This document shows, piece by piece, positions 23,541 through 31,489 of a stretch of 64,000 nucleotides of DNA (positions within the stretch are counted from its first letter, which is position 1; each line of letters opens with the position of its first letter). Made by a program: the position numbers and the translations under genes. Source of the DNA: Cerina sp048266425 (GTDB lineage: Bacteria; Bacteroidota; Bacteroidia; Flavobacteriales; Flavobacteriaceae); assembly GCA_048266425.1 (NCBI GenBank), contig JBLWZN010000003.1:1-64000 (forward strand), written 5' to 3'. The notes under the pieces are model-generated. The model was not told the origin of the DNA. It was given only the letters and a program-made list of their open reading frames with translations, and ran no database searches.

Positions 23541-24638
23541 ATGCAGGAAATCATTGGGAAATTAAGATTTAAGAAGAATTCAATTGTTCTAAATACACCA
23601 AAGCCCATTGAGGAAGAATTTGTATTACCCGACTTCAGAACAAAGTTTGGAAAGGGGATCAAAAGTTCAAATTCCAAACCTATTTTGAGGGTCACTACCA
23701 TCCTGTGCAGTCTACTGTTTTTTATGATCTGCTCCCTTGGCAGAGCCCAAAAAGATAACGGAATTCACGATGTAAAGACCGATTCCATTACGGTGGACGA
23801 CCTCGTTAGGAGCTATACCTTTTTTGTGCCGAAGGGCCTTAAAAAAAATTCCAGGTTGATCTTCGTTTTGCACGGCTCCACCATGAAGGCCGACCTGATG
23901 ATTTCCGCAACAGGTTACCAATTCAATCGATTAGCAAATACTTCCGAGGATAAAATTATCGTATACCCCCAAGGTTTTGAAACCTATTGGAACGATTGCA
24001 GAAAATCGGCGACCTATGGCTCCAATCTTTTAAACTTAAGTGAGGCCGATTTTTTTAAGGCTATAATTGCGAAATTCAGGGCCGAGTATGCAATAGATTC
24101 AAGTCGGGTGTTTGTGACGGGTTTTTCGAACGGCGGACATTTGGTCTATAAATTGGCTATGGAAAATCCCGATTTATTCAAGGGATTTGCGGCAGTTAGC
24201 GCCAACCTTCCGGTGGAATCGAACAATGATTGCCGTTCAAAAAGCCTCCCCGTATCCATCTTGATCGCAAATGGGACTACCGACCCCATAAGTCCTTTCA
24301 ACGGAGGTCCGGTACTTGCAGGGGATGGAATGAACAGGGGCGATGTTATGTCTTCGCTCAACAGCGTGCAGTATTTTAAGGAATTATTGAAATGTGGGGA
24401 AATCAAAGTGACGATAATGGAACTGCCCGATATCGACAAAGAAGATTCCTCCACGGTTAACGTATATGATTACGGATGCCAAAACTCGGTTAAAAAGATC
24501 GAACTGATAGAAATTGTAAATGGCGGACATATTTTTCCCAACCCTACCTTTGACCAATGGCCGAAAAGTTTAGGAAATGTAAACAGGGACATCAACCTAC
24601 CGGAATTGATACTTAATTTCTTCGATTCCCTGGAATAG
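23541..24638 (+). CDS. CE1/PHB-depolymerase-like secreted esterase
   Basis: Alpha/beta-hydrolase of 365 residues. Nucleophile elbow VTGFSNGGH (Ser about 198), oxyanion-region FVLHGSTM (about 110), acidic ANGTTDPISPFNGG and the final His in NGGHIFP match the esterase-PHB/LpqC family, which includes polyhydroxybutyrate depolymerases, feruloyl and acetylxylan esterases. An apolar stretch ILCSLLFFMICSLGRAQ (about 52-69) looks like a signal peptide but is preceded by some 50 polar residues. Either the start is wrong (no later ATG gives a good signal) or the protein has a long N-region. Export is likely; the ester substrate is unknown, though plant or algal polysaccharide side groups fit the genomic setting. 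Confidence 0.8.
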   Translation: MQEIIGKLRFKKNSIVLNTPKPIEEEFVLPDFRTKFGKGIKSSNSKPILRVTTILCSLLFFMICSLGRAQKDNGIHDVKTDSITVDDLVRSYTFFVPKGLKKNSRLIFVLHGSTMKADLMISATGYQFNRLANTSEDKIIVYPQGFETYWNDCRKSATYGSNLLNLSEADFFKAIIAKFRAEYAIDSSRVFVTGFSNGGHLVYKLAMENPDLFKGFAAVSANLPVESNNDCRSKSLPVSILIANGTTDPISPFNGGPVLAGDGMNRGDVMSSLNSVQYFKELLKCGEIKVTIMELPDIDKEDSSTVNVYDYGCQNSVKKIELIEIVNGGHIFPNPTFDQWPKSLGNVNRDINLPELILNFFDSLE

Positions 24639-24885
24639 GAAAGGAAACACCTATCCGTTTGGGTGCCTAAATTATGTTTTTTTATATTTATCAACCCGTA
24701 ATGGGGCCTGCCATGAGGGTTTGTAACACTAATCGCCCCTCGCTGGCGCGAGCGACGACATTTACAACGGTTTAGGCTACGTACATCTCTCAATCGTCAA
24801 CCAAAAAATAGTACTCATCTGAACTTTTTGGCCAACTGAAAAGGTTTAAAGGAGTTCATATAAAAACAATTAAAAACACAACCAG

Positions 24886-25872
24886 ATGAGGACCAAGTTC
24901 GTAATTATTGGAAGCGGAAATATTGCAAATACCTATTGCAGTGCAATCGGAAAAATAGAGGACGCCGAGGTAATCGCAATAGTCTCCCAAAAATTAAAGA
25001 AACCGGCGGATTATGGTCATCTGCCCTCATATCATACGCTAAGGGAAATTGATCTGGACTTTGATGCCGTTATCGTCTGCACCCCTAACGGATATCATCA
25101 TGTTGGTGCCATTGAGGCCGCCAAACTGGGCAAGCATGTACTTTGTGAAAAACCCATAGATATTTCCCTGGAGTCCATCGATCAAATGATCAGTTCTTGT
25201 AAAGAGCACAAGGTAAAGCTCGGGGTTGCCTACCAGCGTAGGTATAGCTCGGATAATCCAGTTGTAAAAAAGTTAATAGATGAAAATAAGCTTGGGAAAA
25301 TATTTTCGGTAGATCTCGCCGTCAAAAATTACCGGGATAATGCCTATTACAATTCAGCGCCGTATCGGGGAACCTATAAAATCGATGGGGGCGGACCTTT
25401 TATTCAACAGGCTTCCCACTACATCGACCTATACTATTGGTATTTCGGAAAGCCGGACAAACTCGTGAGCCAGCTGGCCACGTTTGTGCACGATATTGAA
25501 GTGGAAGACCATGGGGCGGTCATTTGTGTGCACAAGTCGGGCATGATCGGGACCATTACGGCTTCGACTGCCACCAAACCGGGATTCCCGGCTAAAATGG
25601 AAATCTATTCCGACAAGGGCTACCTAATTTTGGAGAACGATGTTATCACGCATTGGGAAATGGAAGGTATGGAAAATCCTACTATACAAGGTCCCATCAG
25701 AAATATGCACACGGGATCTTCCAATGCACTTGTCAATGATACGGCCAACCATGAGTTCGTCATCAAGGATTTCATCGGAGCCATTACCTCTGGAAAAGAT
25801 CCATTGGTAACCGGGGAATCTGCCAAGAACGCAACGGAAATAATACTCGACATCTATAAAAATCAATTTTGA
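24886..25872 (+). CDS. Gfo/Idh/MocA-family oxidoreductase
   Basis: NAD(P)-dependent sugar or cyclitol dehydrogenase of 328 residues. The N-terminal Rossmann fold starts FVIIGSGNIANTYCSAIG; the family signature CEKPIDISLESID follows near residue 90, and the C-terminal domain has the GVAYQRRYS and GGGPFIQQASHYIDLYYWYFG segment with the conserved His of the active site. The glycine-rich loop is GSGNIA instead of the common GxGxxG, as in several members. No signal peptide. It stands alone between an esterase and a GH16 enzyme, with no operon partner to indicate the substrate. Confidence 0.9.
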   Translation: MRTKFVIIGSGNIANTYCSAIGKIEDAEVIAIVSQKLKKPADYGHLPSYHTLREIDLDFDAVIVCTPNGYHHVGAIEAAKLGKHVLCEKPIDISLESIDQMISSCKEHKVKLGVAYQRRYSSDNPVVKKLIDENKLGKIFSVDLAVKNYRDNAYYNSAPYRGTYKIDGGGPFIQQASHYIDLYYWYFGKPDKLVSQLATFVHDIEVEDHGAVICVHKSGMIGTITASTATKPGFPAKMEIYSDKGYLILENDVITHWEMEGMENPTIQGPIRNMHTGSSNALVNDTANHEFVIKDFIGAITSGKDPLVTGESAKNATEIILDIYKNQF

Positions 25873-25970
25873 CCATATTTTGGAACATATCCTGTGCCTG
25901 TTTCGAAGGAAATGTTCCCATTTTTGTTACTACCTTGGGCTTTCCAATAAAACTAAAATAACCAACCATA

Positions 25971-26750
25971 ATGAGAATTATTCCTTTCTTTTTCTGCATC
26001 CTGTTTTTTGCCGGGGCAACGTGGGCCCAACGCCCTGCACAGGGACCAATGTCCCAGGAACGATTCCATCCCAAAAAAATGGGATATGATCTTGTGTGGG
26101 AAGATCAGTTTAAAGGCAAGGCCCTGGATACTACCAAATGGGCGGTTCGGGGAGTAGGGCCAAGGGCAATCGCCTATGTTTCGGAGGAAGCGGTAAAAGT
26201 TGGGAATGGAAAACTGAAATTGTACGCCCTAAAAAAAGGGGATTCCTTACTGGGCAGCGCCGTTGGGACACAAGGCAAGTTTATGGGCACATACGGCTAT
26301 TACGAATGCAGGGCCAAGCTGCAAAAGTCGGCTGGGGTGTGGGCAGCCTTTTGGATCCAGTCCACCAAAATCAGCCATGGGGAAGACCCTAAACTATTTG
26401 GTGCCGAAATTGATATCATGGAATTTTTTAAAAAGCTGGGAACCGATATTGTTTCACACAACGTGCATTGGGCGTATGGCCCACATCAACAGACCGTCCA
26501 TGGAATGCAAAGCTATCGCAAGGGAGTAAGCAAGGGCTACCATACTTTTGGGGTGGAATGGTTTCCGGATAGATACGTTTTTTATGTGGATGGTTATAAA
26601 TATTACGAGGTCACAGAAGGAATTTCCAATATTGCGGAATATATGATCTTGAGTATGGAGTACCCCGGGAAAATGGAGGAAATCGCCAGTACCGTTTTCC
26701 CGGATGTGTTTGTTGTCGATTATGTAAGGGTATATCAAAAAAAGGACTAA
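25971..26750 (+). CDS. glycoside hydrolase family 16 enzyme
   Basis: Secreted endo-glycanase of 259 residues: signal peptide ending GATWAQ, then a single GH16 beta-jellyroll. The catalytic EIDIMEF motif (about 144-150: nucleophile Glu, Asp, acid/base Glu) is intact, preceded by the substrate-groove YGYYECRAKLQKSAGVWAAFWIQS and followed by YHTFGVEWFPDRYVFYVDG. GH16 members cleave beta-1,3/1,4 glucans, agars, carrageenans or porphyrans; the specificity cannot be set from sequence by eye. There is no carbohydrate-binding module or type IX sorting domain. It probably attacks an algal glucan or galactan outside the inner membrane. Confidence 0.93.
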   Translation: MRIIPFFFCILFFAGATWAQRPAQGPMSQERFHPKKMGYDLVWEDQFKGKALDTTKWAVRGVGPRAIAYVSEEAVKVGNGKLKLYALKKGDSLLGSAVGTQGKFMGTYGYYECRAKLQKSAGVWAAFWIQSTKISHGEDPKLFGAEIDIMEFFKKLGTDIVSHNVHWAYGPHQQTVHGMQSYRKGVSKGYHTFGVEWFPDRYVFYVDGYKYYEVTEGISNIAEYMILSMEYPGKMEEIASTVFPDVFVVDYVRVYQKKD

Positions 26751-26893
26751 TTGAAATTAAAATTTTATCGACAATTGAAAGCGCAAGGATTTAGACGGGT
26801 TCAGTATTAAAATTACGGAAAAGGGAGTACGATTGGCTTCTATTGGTAGTGAAAGAGAAATTAATTACGTAATTTAACCCTAAAAATAGCCCG

Positions 26894-28159
26894 ATGTTTA
26901 CACGAATTAAGAATACGATTTTTACTGCCCTTATGCTCGTCCCCCTACTGGGGATCTCACAGGAAATTCCCAAGGCGAATTTGGAGCAGCAAGGCCCCCT
27001 TATGGTACCTGCAGGATTTAATTCCAATGCAATAATAGAAGGCCTTGGAAAGGCAAGGCACATTGTAGCTACCCCTGAAGGAAATCTTTATATAAAGTTG
27101 GCAAAGCCGGAGGATGGCAAGGGCACGCTGTATGTAAAACAAACAAACGGCAAGGCCGAGGTTGCCAATGGTTTTGGGGATTATGGAGGTACGGGGATCC
27201 AGCTTTCCGACCAATATCTATATACTTCGTCCAATGAGGAGATATATCGTTATAAATTAAATGCTTCCCATGAGGTAGTTGATCCCAACTCCCCAGAAAA
27301 AATAGTCGGGGGACTTATCGATCGGGGGCAGCACAATACCAAATCCCTGGCGCTGGACAAGGAGGGGAACGTGTATGTAAACATCGGGGCGTACTCCAAC
27401 TCCTGCCAGATCAACGACCGGCAAAAAGGATCTTTGGGGATGCCAAACTGCCCTATTTTGGATTCTGCCGCGGGGATATGGAAATTCAGGGCAGATAAGC
27501 TGGAACAAGGTTATGGGGACGGACAAAGGTATGCAACAGGTCTTCGGAACGTGGTGGGATTGGATTGGAACAATGAGACAAACGAGCTTTTTGTAATGCA
27601 ACATGGCCGCGACCAGCTACACGGACTCTTTCCGGACCTGTATACCGATAAGCAATCCGCGGAACTCCCTGCAGAATGTATGTATGTCCTAAAGCAAGGG
27701 GATAATGCAGGGTGGCCCTATATGTATTACGACGGATTACAAAAGAAAAAGATATTGGCTCCAGAGTATGGGGGGGATGGTAAAAAGGAAGCCGACGCTA
27801 AATATTTGGACCCAGCGGCAATTTATTCTGCACATTTGGCGCCAAACGCGCTCTTATTCTATACAGGCGACCAGTTTCCGGCAAAATACAAAAATGGGGC
27901 TTTTATTGCCTTTCACGGTTCATGGAACCGGGCCCCGGAGCCACAAGCGGGATTTTTTGTAGCCTTCCAGCCCTTTAAAAACGGAAGGCCGACGGGGGAA
28001 TGGGAAATATTTGCGGATGGCTTTTCCGGTTCGCCAGAGAAAACTGCCAAGGGCCGTCCAGACCATAGGCCCTGTGGATTGGCCCAAGGTCCGGATGGCT
28101 CTCTCTATGTTGCCGATGATGTTAAAGGAACCATCTACAAAATCACCTATAACCAGTAA
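26894..28159 (+). CDS. PQQ-type sugar/sorbosone dehydrogenase
   Basis: Exported beta-propeller dehydrogenase of 421 residues in the soluble glucose/L-sorbosone dehydrogenase family. It has a signal peptide to about residue 23 (GISQ) and propeller motifs RYATGLRNVVGLDWN (about 214-228), MQHGRDQLHG, GDNAGWPYMYYDG and AFHGSWNRAP. The PQQ-binding His/Arg positions of the family appear to be present in RDQLHG and HRPCGLAQGPDGSLYVADD. It is followed after 2 bp by a cytochrome c gene, so electrons from periplasmic sugar oxidation probably pass to that cytochrome and on to the cbb3 oxidase encoded nearby. No PQQ synthesis genes are in this window. Confidence 0.88.
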   Translation: MFTRIKNTIFTALMLVPLLGISQEIPKANLEQQGPLMVPAGFNSNAIIEGLGKARHIVATPEGNLYIKLAKPEDGKGTLYVKQTNGKAEVANGFGDYGGTGIQLSDQYLYTSSNEEIYRYKLNASHEVVDPNSPEKIVGGLIDRGQHNTKSLALDKEGNVYVNIGAYSNSCQINDRQKGSLGMPNCPILDSAAGIWKFRADKLEQGYGDGQRYATGLRNVVGLDWNNETNELFVMQHGRDQLHGLFPDLYTDKQSAELPAECMYVLKQGDNAGWPYMYYDGLQKKKILAPEYGGDGKKEADAKYLDPAAIYSAHLAPNALLFYTGDQFPAKYKNGAFIAFHGSWNRAPEPQAGFFVAFQPFKNGRPTGEWEIFADGFSGSPEKTAKGRPDHRPCGLAQGPDGSLYVADDVKGTIYKITYNQ

Positions 28160-28161
28160 AC

Positions 28162-28584
28162 ATGGGTCGTAAGCGGAGTGTTTTGACCTTGATATCAGGT
28201 TTGTTTTGCCTGCTTGCTATAGGACAAAAAAATCTTTCAGACATTAAGGAATCCGTGGCCATAGGGGAGGGCCTTTATTCAGAACATTGTTTGTCCTGCC
28301 ATCAAGCAGACGGAGGGGGAGCCGGAAACATGAACCCGCCCCTTATCCAGACCTCCTTTGTTTTGGGGGATAACCCTACCCTGATCAAAGTCCTGTTAAA
28401 TGGTATGTCGCAAGTAGAGATCGATGGGGAATCCTATTTCAACGTAATGCCCTCCTTTTCTTATTTGACCGACGCCGATATTGCCCATGTGCTTACCTAT
28501 GTGCGAAATAGTTTTGGGAATAAGGCTTCCGCCATTACGGTGCAGGATGTAACCAAGGCTAGAAAGGAAAATGATATGAAGTAA
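28162..28584 (+). CDS. periplasmic monohaem cytochrome c
   Basis: Small class I c-type cytochrome of 140 residues with an N-terminal signal segment (about 5-20) and one haem site CLSCH (about 45-49); the distal Met is probably in FNVMPSFSYLTD (about 101). It starts two bases after the stop of the PQQ-type dehydrogenase and so is its likely electron acceptor. The helix YLTDADIAHVLTYVRNSFGN near the C-terminus is typical of the family. A 9-bp hairpin spans its stop codon. Confidence 0.9.
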   Translation: MGRKRSVLTLISGLFCLLAIGQKNLSDIKESVAIGEGLYSEHCLSCHQADGGGAGNMNPPLIQTSFVLGDNPTLIKVLLNGMSQVEIDGESYFNVMPSFSYLTDADIAHVLTYVRNSFGNKASAITVQDVTKARKENDMK

Positions 28585-28608
28585 CCCTCATTGGATCGCG
28601 GTTACTTC
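28578..28608 (+). terminator. hairpin spanning the cytochrome c stop codon
   Basis: GAAGTAACC (28578-28586) and GGTTACTTC (28600-28608) form a perfect 9-bp stem with a 13-nt loop. There is no U tract, so it may be a weak terminator or a 3' stabiliser. Confidence 0.45.
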
Positions 28609-28629
28609 CGGCTAATTATGCCATGAAAT

Positions 28630-28673
28630 ATGATTTCCGTCATGTTTTGACAATTGAAATGCCCAGATATTTG
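28630..28673 (+). promoter_or_regulatory. Crp/Fnr-type box and -7 element upstream of ccoI-type gene
   Basis: ATGAT-TTCC-GTCAT (28630-28643), and a -7-like GATATTTG (28666-28673) one base from TAnnTTTG. The box centre lies 36.5 bp before the end of the -7 element, exactly as in the ccoS promoter, placing it near -41 as in class II activation. Confidence 0.55.
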
Positions 28674-28683
28674 CACTCCAAGG

Positions 28684-31098
28684 ATGAATGCTGCTAACAA
28701 AAAAACCAGTACTTGTTACCACTGCGGAGACGACTGTGGAACCAGGCCCATCGTTTTCGATGAAAAGGACTTCTGCTGTGTGGGTTGTAAGACGGTGTTT
28801 GAGATCTTTAGCAGCAATGGCCTTACCTATTATTACGATATTCAAGCCGCAGCCGGAAGTTCCCCTAAGCCAAAGGAGGGGAAATACAATTATTTGTCCT
28901 CCGATGCCATCGTGGAGAAATTGGTGGAGTTTAACGGGGACACCTTTCAGGTTGTAAACCTCTACATACCCCATATTCATTGCAGTTCCTGTATTTGGGT
29001 GTTAGAAAATCTCAACAAATTGCACCCGTCCGTCAGTAGTTCCCAAGTGGATTTCCCCAACAAGACGGTGCGGATTACCTATGACCGCAAAGCCTCATCC
29101 TTACGTGAGGTGGTGGAGCTCCTGGAAAAAATTGGATATGAGCCTAACATTTCCTTGGAAGACTACGGCAAGAAAAAAAAGGAAACCGATCGGGGACTAA
29201 TTTACAAACTGGGAATTGCCGGGTTTGCTTTTGGCAATGTTATGTTCCTCTCCTTTCCGGAATATTTCGACCTTTTTACCAATGAAAGTGGGGGACCGGA
29301 ATTTTGGCTGGAGAAATACAAGACCTTATTCCGATTGTTGATGTTTCTTTTTTCCCTTCCGGTTGTTTTTTATTCGGGCCGGGGTTACTTTACTTCCGCT
29401 TACAAAGGGCTCCGTTCTGGTTTTCTCAATATAGATGTCCCGATCGCCCTTGGTATTTTAGTGCTTTTCCTACGCAGTACCATTGATGTCATTTTCGACT
29501 TGGGTCCAGGATTTTTTGACAGCCTGACCGGATTGGTGTTCTTCCTGCTCTTGGGGAAATTTTTTCAACAAAAGACATATTCCTTTCTCTCTTTTGAAAG
29601 GGACTATAAATCATTCTTCCCTATTGCCGTGACCCGTATAATTGGGAACGGAATTGAAGAAAATGTTCAAATCTACGAAGTGGAAAAAGGAGACCGTATC
29701 TTGATTCGCAACGGGGAGCTCATTCCTATGGATGGTGTGGTGCTCCAGGGCCATGCCGAATTGGATTACAGTTTTGTTACCGGGGAGTCCGATCCAATCC
29801 ATAAAAATAAGGGCGAAATGGTTTTTGCCGGGGGCAAACAACTTTCGGGGGCCATTGAAGTGGAGGCGGCAAGGTCGGTTTCCCAAAGCCACCTAACCCA
29901 ACTTTGGGGCAATATTTCTTCTGGAACCGGCGAAACAAATTCCTTTCAAGGCCTTACCGACAGCATTGGGAAACGATTCACGATTACCGTTCTCACTATT
30001 GCCTTTGCCTCTTCCTTGTTTTGGGCTTTTTATGACAGCTCCAAAGTGTTAAACGTCTTTACCGCGGTCTTGATCATTGCCTGTCCATGTGCCATCGCCC
30101 TTGCCGCCCCTTTTACTTTGGGCAATATGTTGCGCATATTTGGGCTTCACAGGTTCTATGTAAAGGATGCTATTACGATAGAGAAATTAGCGCAAATTGA
30201 CACGGTTATCTTTGATAAGACCGGAACTATCACCAGCAACCAAAGAAATTCGGTTGCTTACCAGGGCTTGGAGCTTAGTATGGATGAGGAATCCTTGCTG
30301 AAAAACACTTTGAGGTCATCCAACCATCCGCTAAGCAGGTCATTGTATCAACTTTTAAGGGAACAGGATATCGATGTTTTGGATTTTTATAAGGAAACTT
30401 TGGGGGAGGGAATAATGGGAGTAATGAAAGATCAGCGCATAAAGATTGGCTCGGCACAATTTGTAGGATGGCCATCGGCTACCGGTACCGCCAAAACCCA
30501 GGTCCATATAAGCGCCAATGACAATTATAAAGGGTATTTTTCCTTTGAAAACCATTATAGACCTGGACTGGCCGCTCTTTTTAATTCCTTGTCCAAAACC
30601 ATGGAAGTGGCCATCTTGTCCGGTGACCACGCAGGGGAAAGGGAAAGCCTCCAAAAAATGCTCCCTAAGGGCAGCCAACTGTTGTTCGACCAAAAGCCAA
30701 AGGATAAACTAAACTTTGTAAATGGGTTGCAGAAAAAAGGCAGGAAGGTGATGATGGTGGGGGATGGCCTTAACGATGCCGGGGCACTCTCGGCAAGCGA
30801 TGTGGGCATTGCCATCTCAGAAAACGTAAACGTGTTTTCGCCGGCCTGTGATGCAATCCTGGATGCTTCGAAGTTTCAATATTTGGAAACCTTTCAGGCT
30901 ATGGCCAAAAAGAGCATCAAAATCATAAAGTTGAGCTTTGTGCTTTCCTTGCTCTATAATGTGGTGGGGATTTATTTTGCCGTTACGGGACAACTGCAGC
31001 CCATAATTGCGGCGATTTTGATGCCGTTGAGCTCTATTAGTGTTGTGACTTTTACCACCTTGGCCACCAATGTTCTCGGTAGGAGCTTAAAATTATAA
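28684..31098 (+). CDS. ccoI: CcoI/FixI-type copper-transporting P1B ATPase
   Basis: Inner-membrane heavy-metal ATPase of 804 residues that should export copper to the periplasmic side for assembly of cbb3 oxidase. Order: an N-terminal Cys-rich site (YHCGDDC and CCVGCK, about 11-35), an HMA domain with HCSSC (about 98-102), eight membrane helices, the translocation CPCAIA motif, the phosphorylation site DKTGTITS, a truncated nucleotide-binding region, and the hinge GDGLNDAGALSASDVGIAI. The Cys-rich N-terminal extension is the form seen with cco operons. I start at MNAANKKTST (28684). A Crp/Fnr-type box lies just upstream and ccoS follows after 187 bp. Confidence 0.93.
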   Translation: MNAANKKTSTCYHCGDDCGTRPIVFDEKDFCCVGCKTVFEIFSSNGLTYYYDIQAAAGSSPKPKEGKYNYLSSDAIVEKLVEFNGDTFQVVNLYIPHIHCSSCIWVLENLNKLHPSVSSSQVDFPNKTVRITYDRKASSLREVVELLEKIGYEPNISLEDYGKKKKETDRGLIYKLGIAGFAFGNVMFLSFPEYFDLFTNESGGPEFWLEKYKTLFRLLMFLFSLPVVFYSGRGYFTSAYKGLRSGFLNIDVPIALGILVLFLRSTIDVIFDLGPGFFDSLTGLVFFLLLGKFFQQKTYSFLSFERDYKSFFPIAVTRIIGNGIEENVQIYEVEKGDRILIRNGELIPMDGVVLQGHAELDYSFVTGESDPIHKNKGEMVFAGGKQLSGAIEVEAARSVSQSHLTQLWGNISSGTGETNSFQGLTDSIGKRFTITVLTIAFASSLFWAFYDSSKVLNVFTAVLIIACPCAIALAAPFTLGNMLRIFGLHRFYVKDAITIEKLAQIDTVIFDKTGTITSNQRNSVAYQGLELSMDEESLLKNTLRSSNHPLSRSLYQLLREQDIDVLDFYKETLGEGIMGVMKDQRIKIGSAQFVGWPSATGTAKTQVHISANDNYKGYFSFENHYRPGLAALFNSLSKTMEVAILSGDHAGERESLQKMLPKGSQLLFDQKPKDKLNFVNGLQKKGRKVMMVGDGLNDAGALSASDVGIAISENVNVFSPACDAILDASKFQYLETFQAMAKKSIKIIKLSFVLSLLYNVVGIYFAVTGQLQPIIAAILMPLSSISVVTFTTLATNVLGRSLKL

Positions 31099-31209
31099 TC
31101 GGTTCTTTTGCGCCAAAGCTGGAAAATAATTCCATGTGGAGTTCAGTGGCACGCCCTTATTTTTACTATTTCTAATTTAACATCAAACAGACGATTTTTT
31201 TTATTAAAC

Positions 31210-31253
31210 ATGATAAATGTCATATCTTTCAGAAAACAGCCAACGTAGTTTTG
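31210..31253 (+). promoter_or_regulatory. Crp/Fnr-type box and -7 element upstream of ccoS
   Basis: ATGAT-AAAT-GTCAT (31210-31223) and a perfect Bacteroidota -7 element TAGTTTTG (31246-31253). The arms are identical to those of the box at 28630 and the spacing to the -7 element is the same. It probably drives ccoS, ccoNO and beyond under low oxygen. Confidence 0.62.
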
Positions 31254-31285
31254 TGTCGTATGGCGTTACCGAAAACCAATACTAA

Positions 31286-31486
31286 ATGAGCGTTATTTAT
31301 TTGTTGTTGACCTTAAGCCTAGGTGTGGCCATTGTATTTTTTATTGGGTTCATTATCTCGGTAAAAAGTGGGCAATACGACGATTCTTATACCCCATCGG
31401 TACGTATGCTATTTGAAGACGAGCTGGTAAAGGAACCGAAAGACGAAATAAGAAACCAAAAAGATAAACCAACCAAACAGATTTAG
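31286..31486 (+). CDS. ccoS: cbb3 oxidase assembly protein CcoS
   Basis: Small 66-residue membrane protein with one N-terminal helix (about 4-27) followed by the conserved SGQYDDSYTPSVRMLFEDEL segment that defines CcoS. It is needed for insertion of copper and haem b into cbb3 oxidase in the species studied. It ends 3 bp before ccoNO and lies downstream of a strong Crp/Fnr-type promoter candidate, so it probably heads the oxidase operon. Confidence 0.93.
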   Translation: MSVIYLLLTLSLGVAIVFFIGFIISVKSGQYDDSYTPSVRMLFEDELVKEPKDEIRNQKDKPTKQI

Positions 31487-31489
31487 ATT

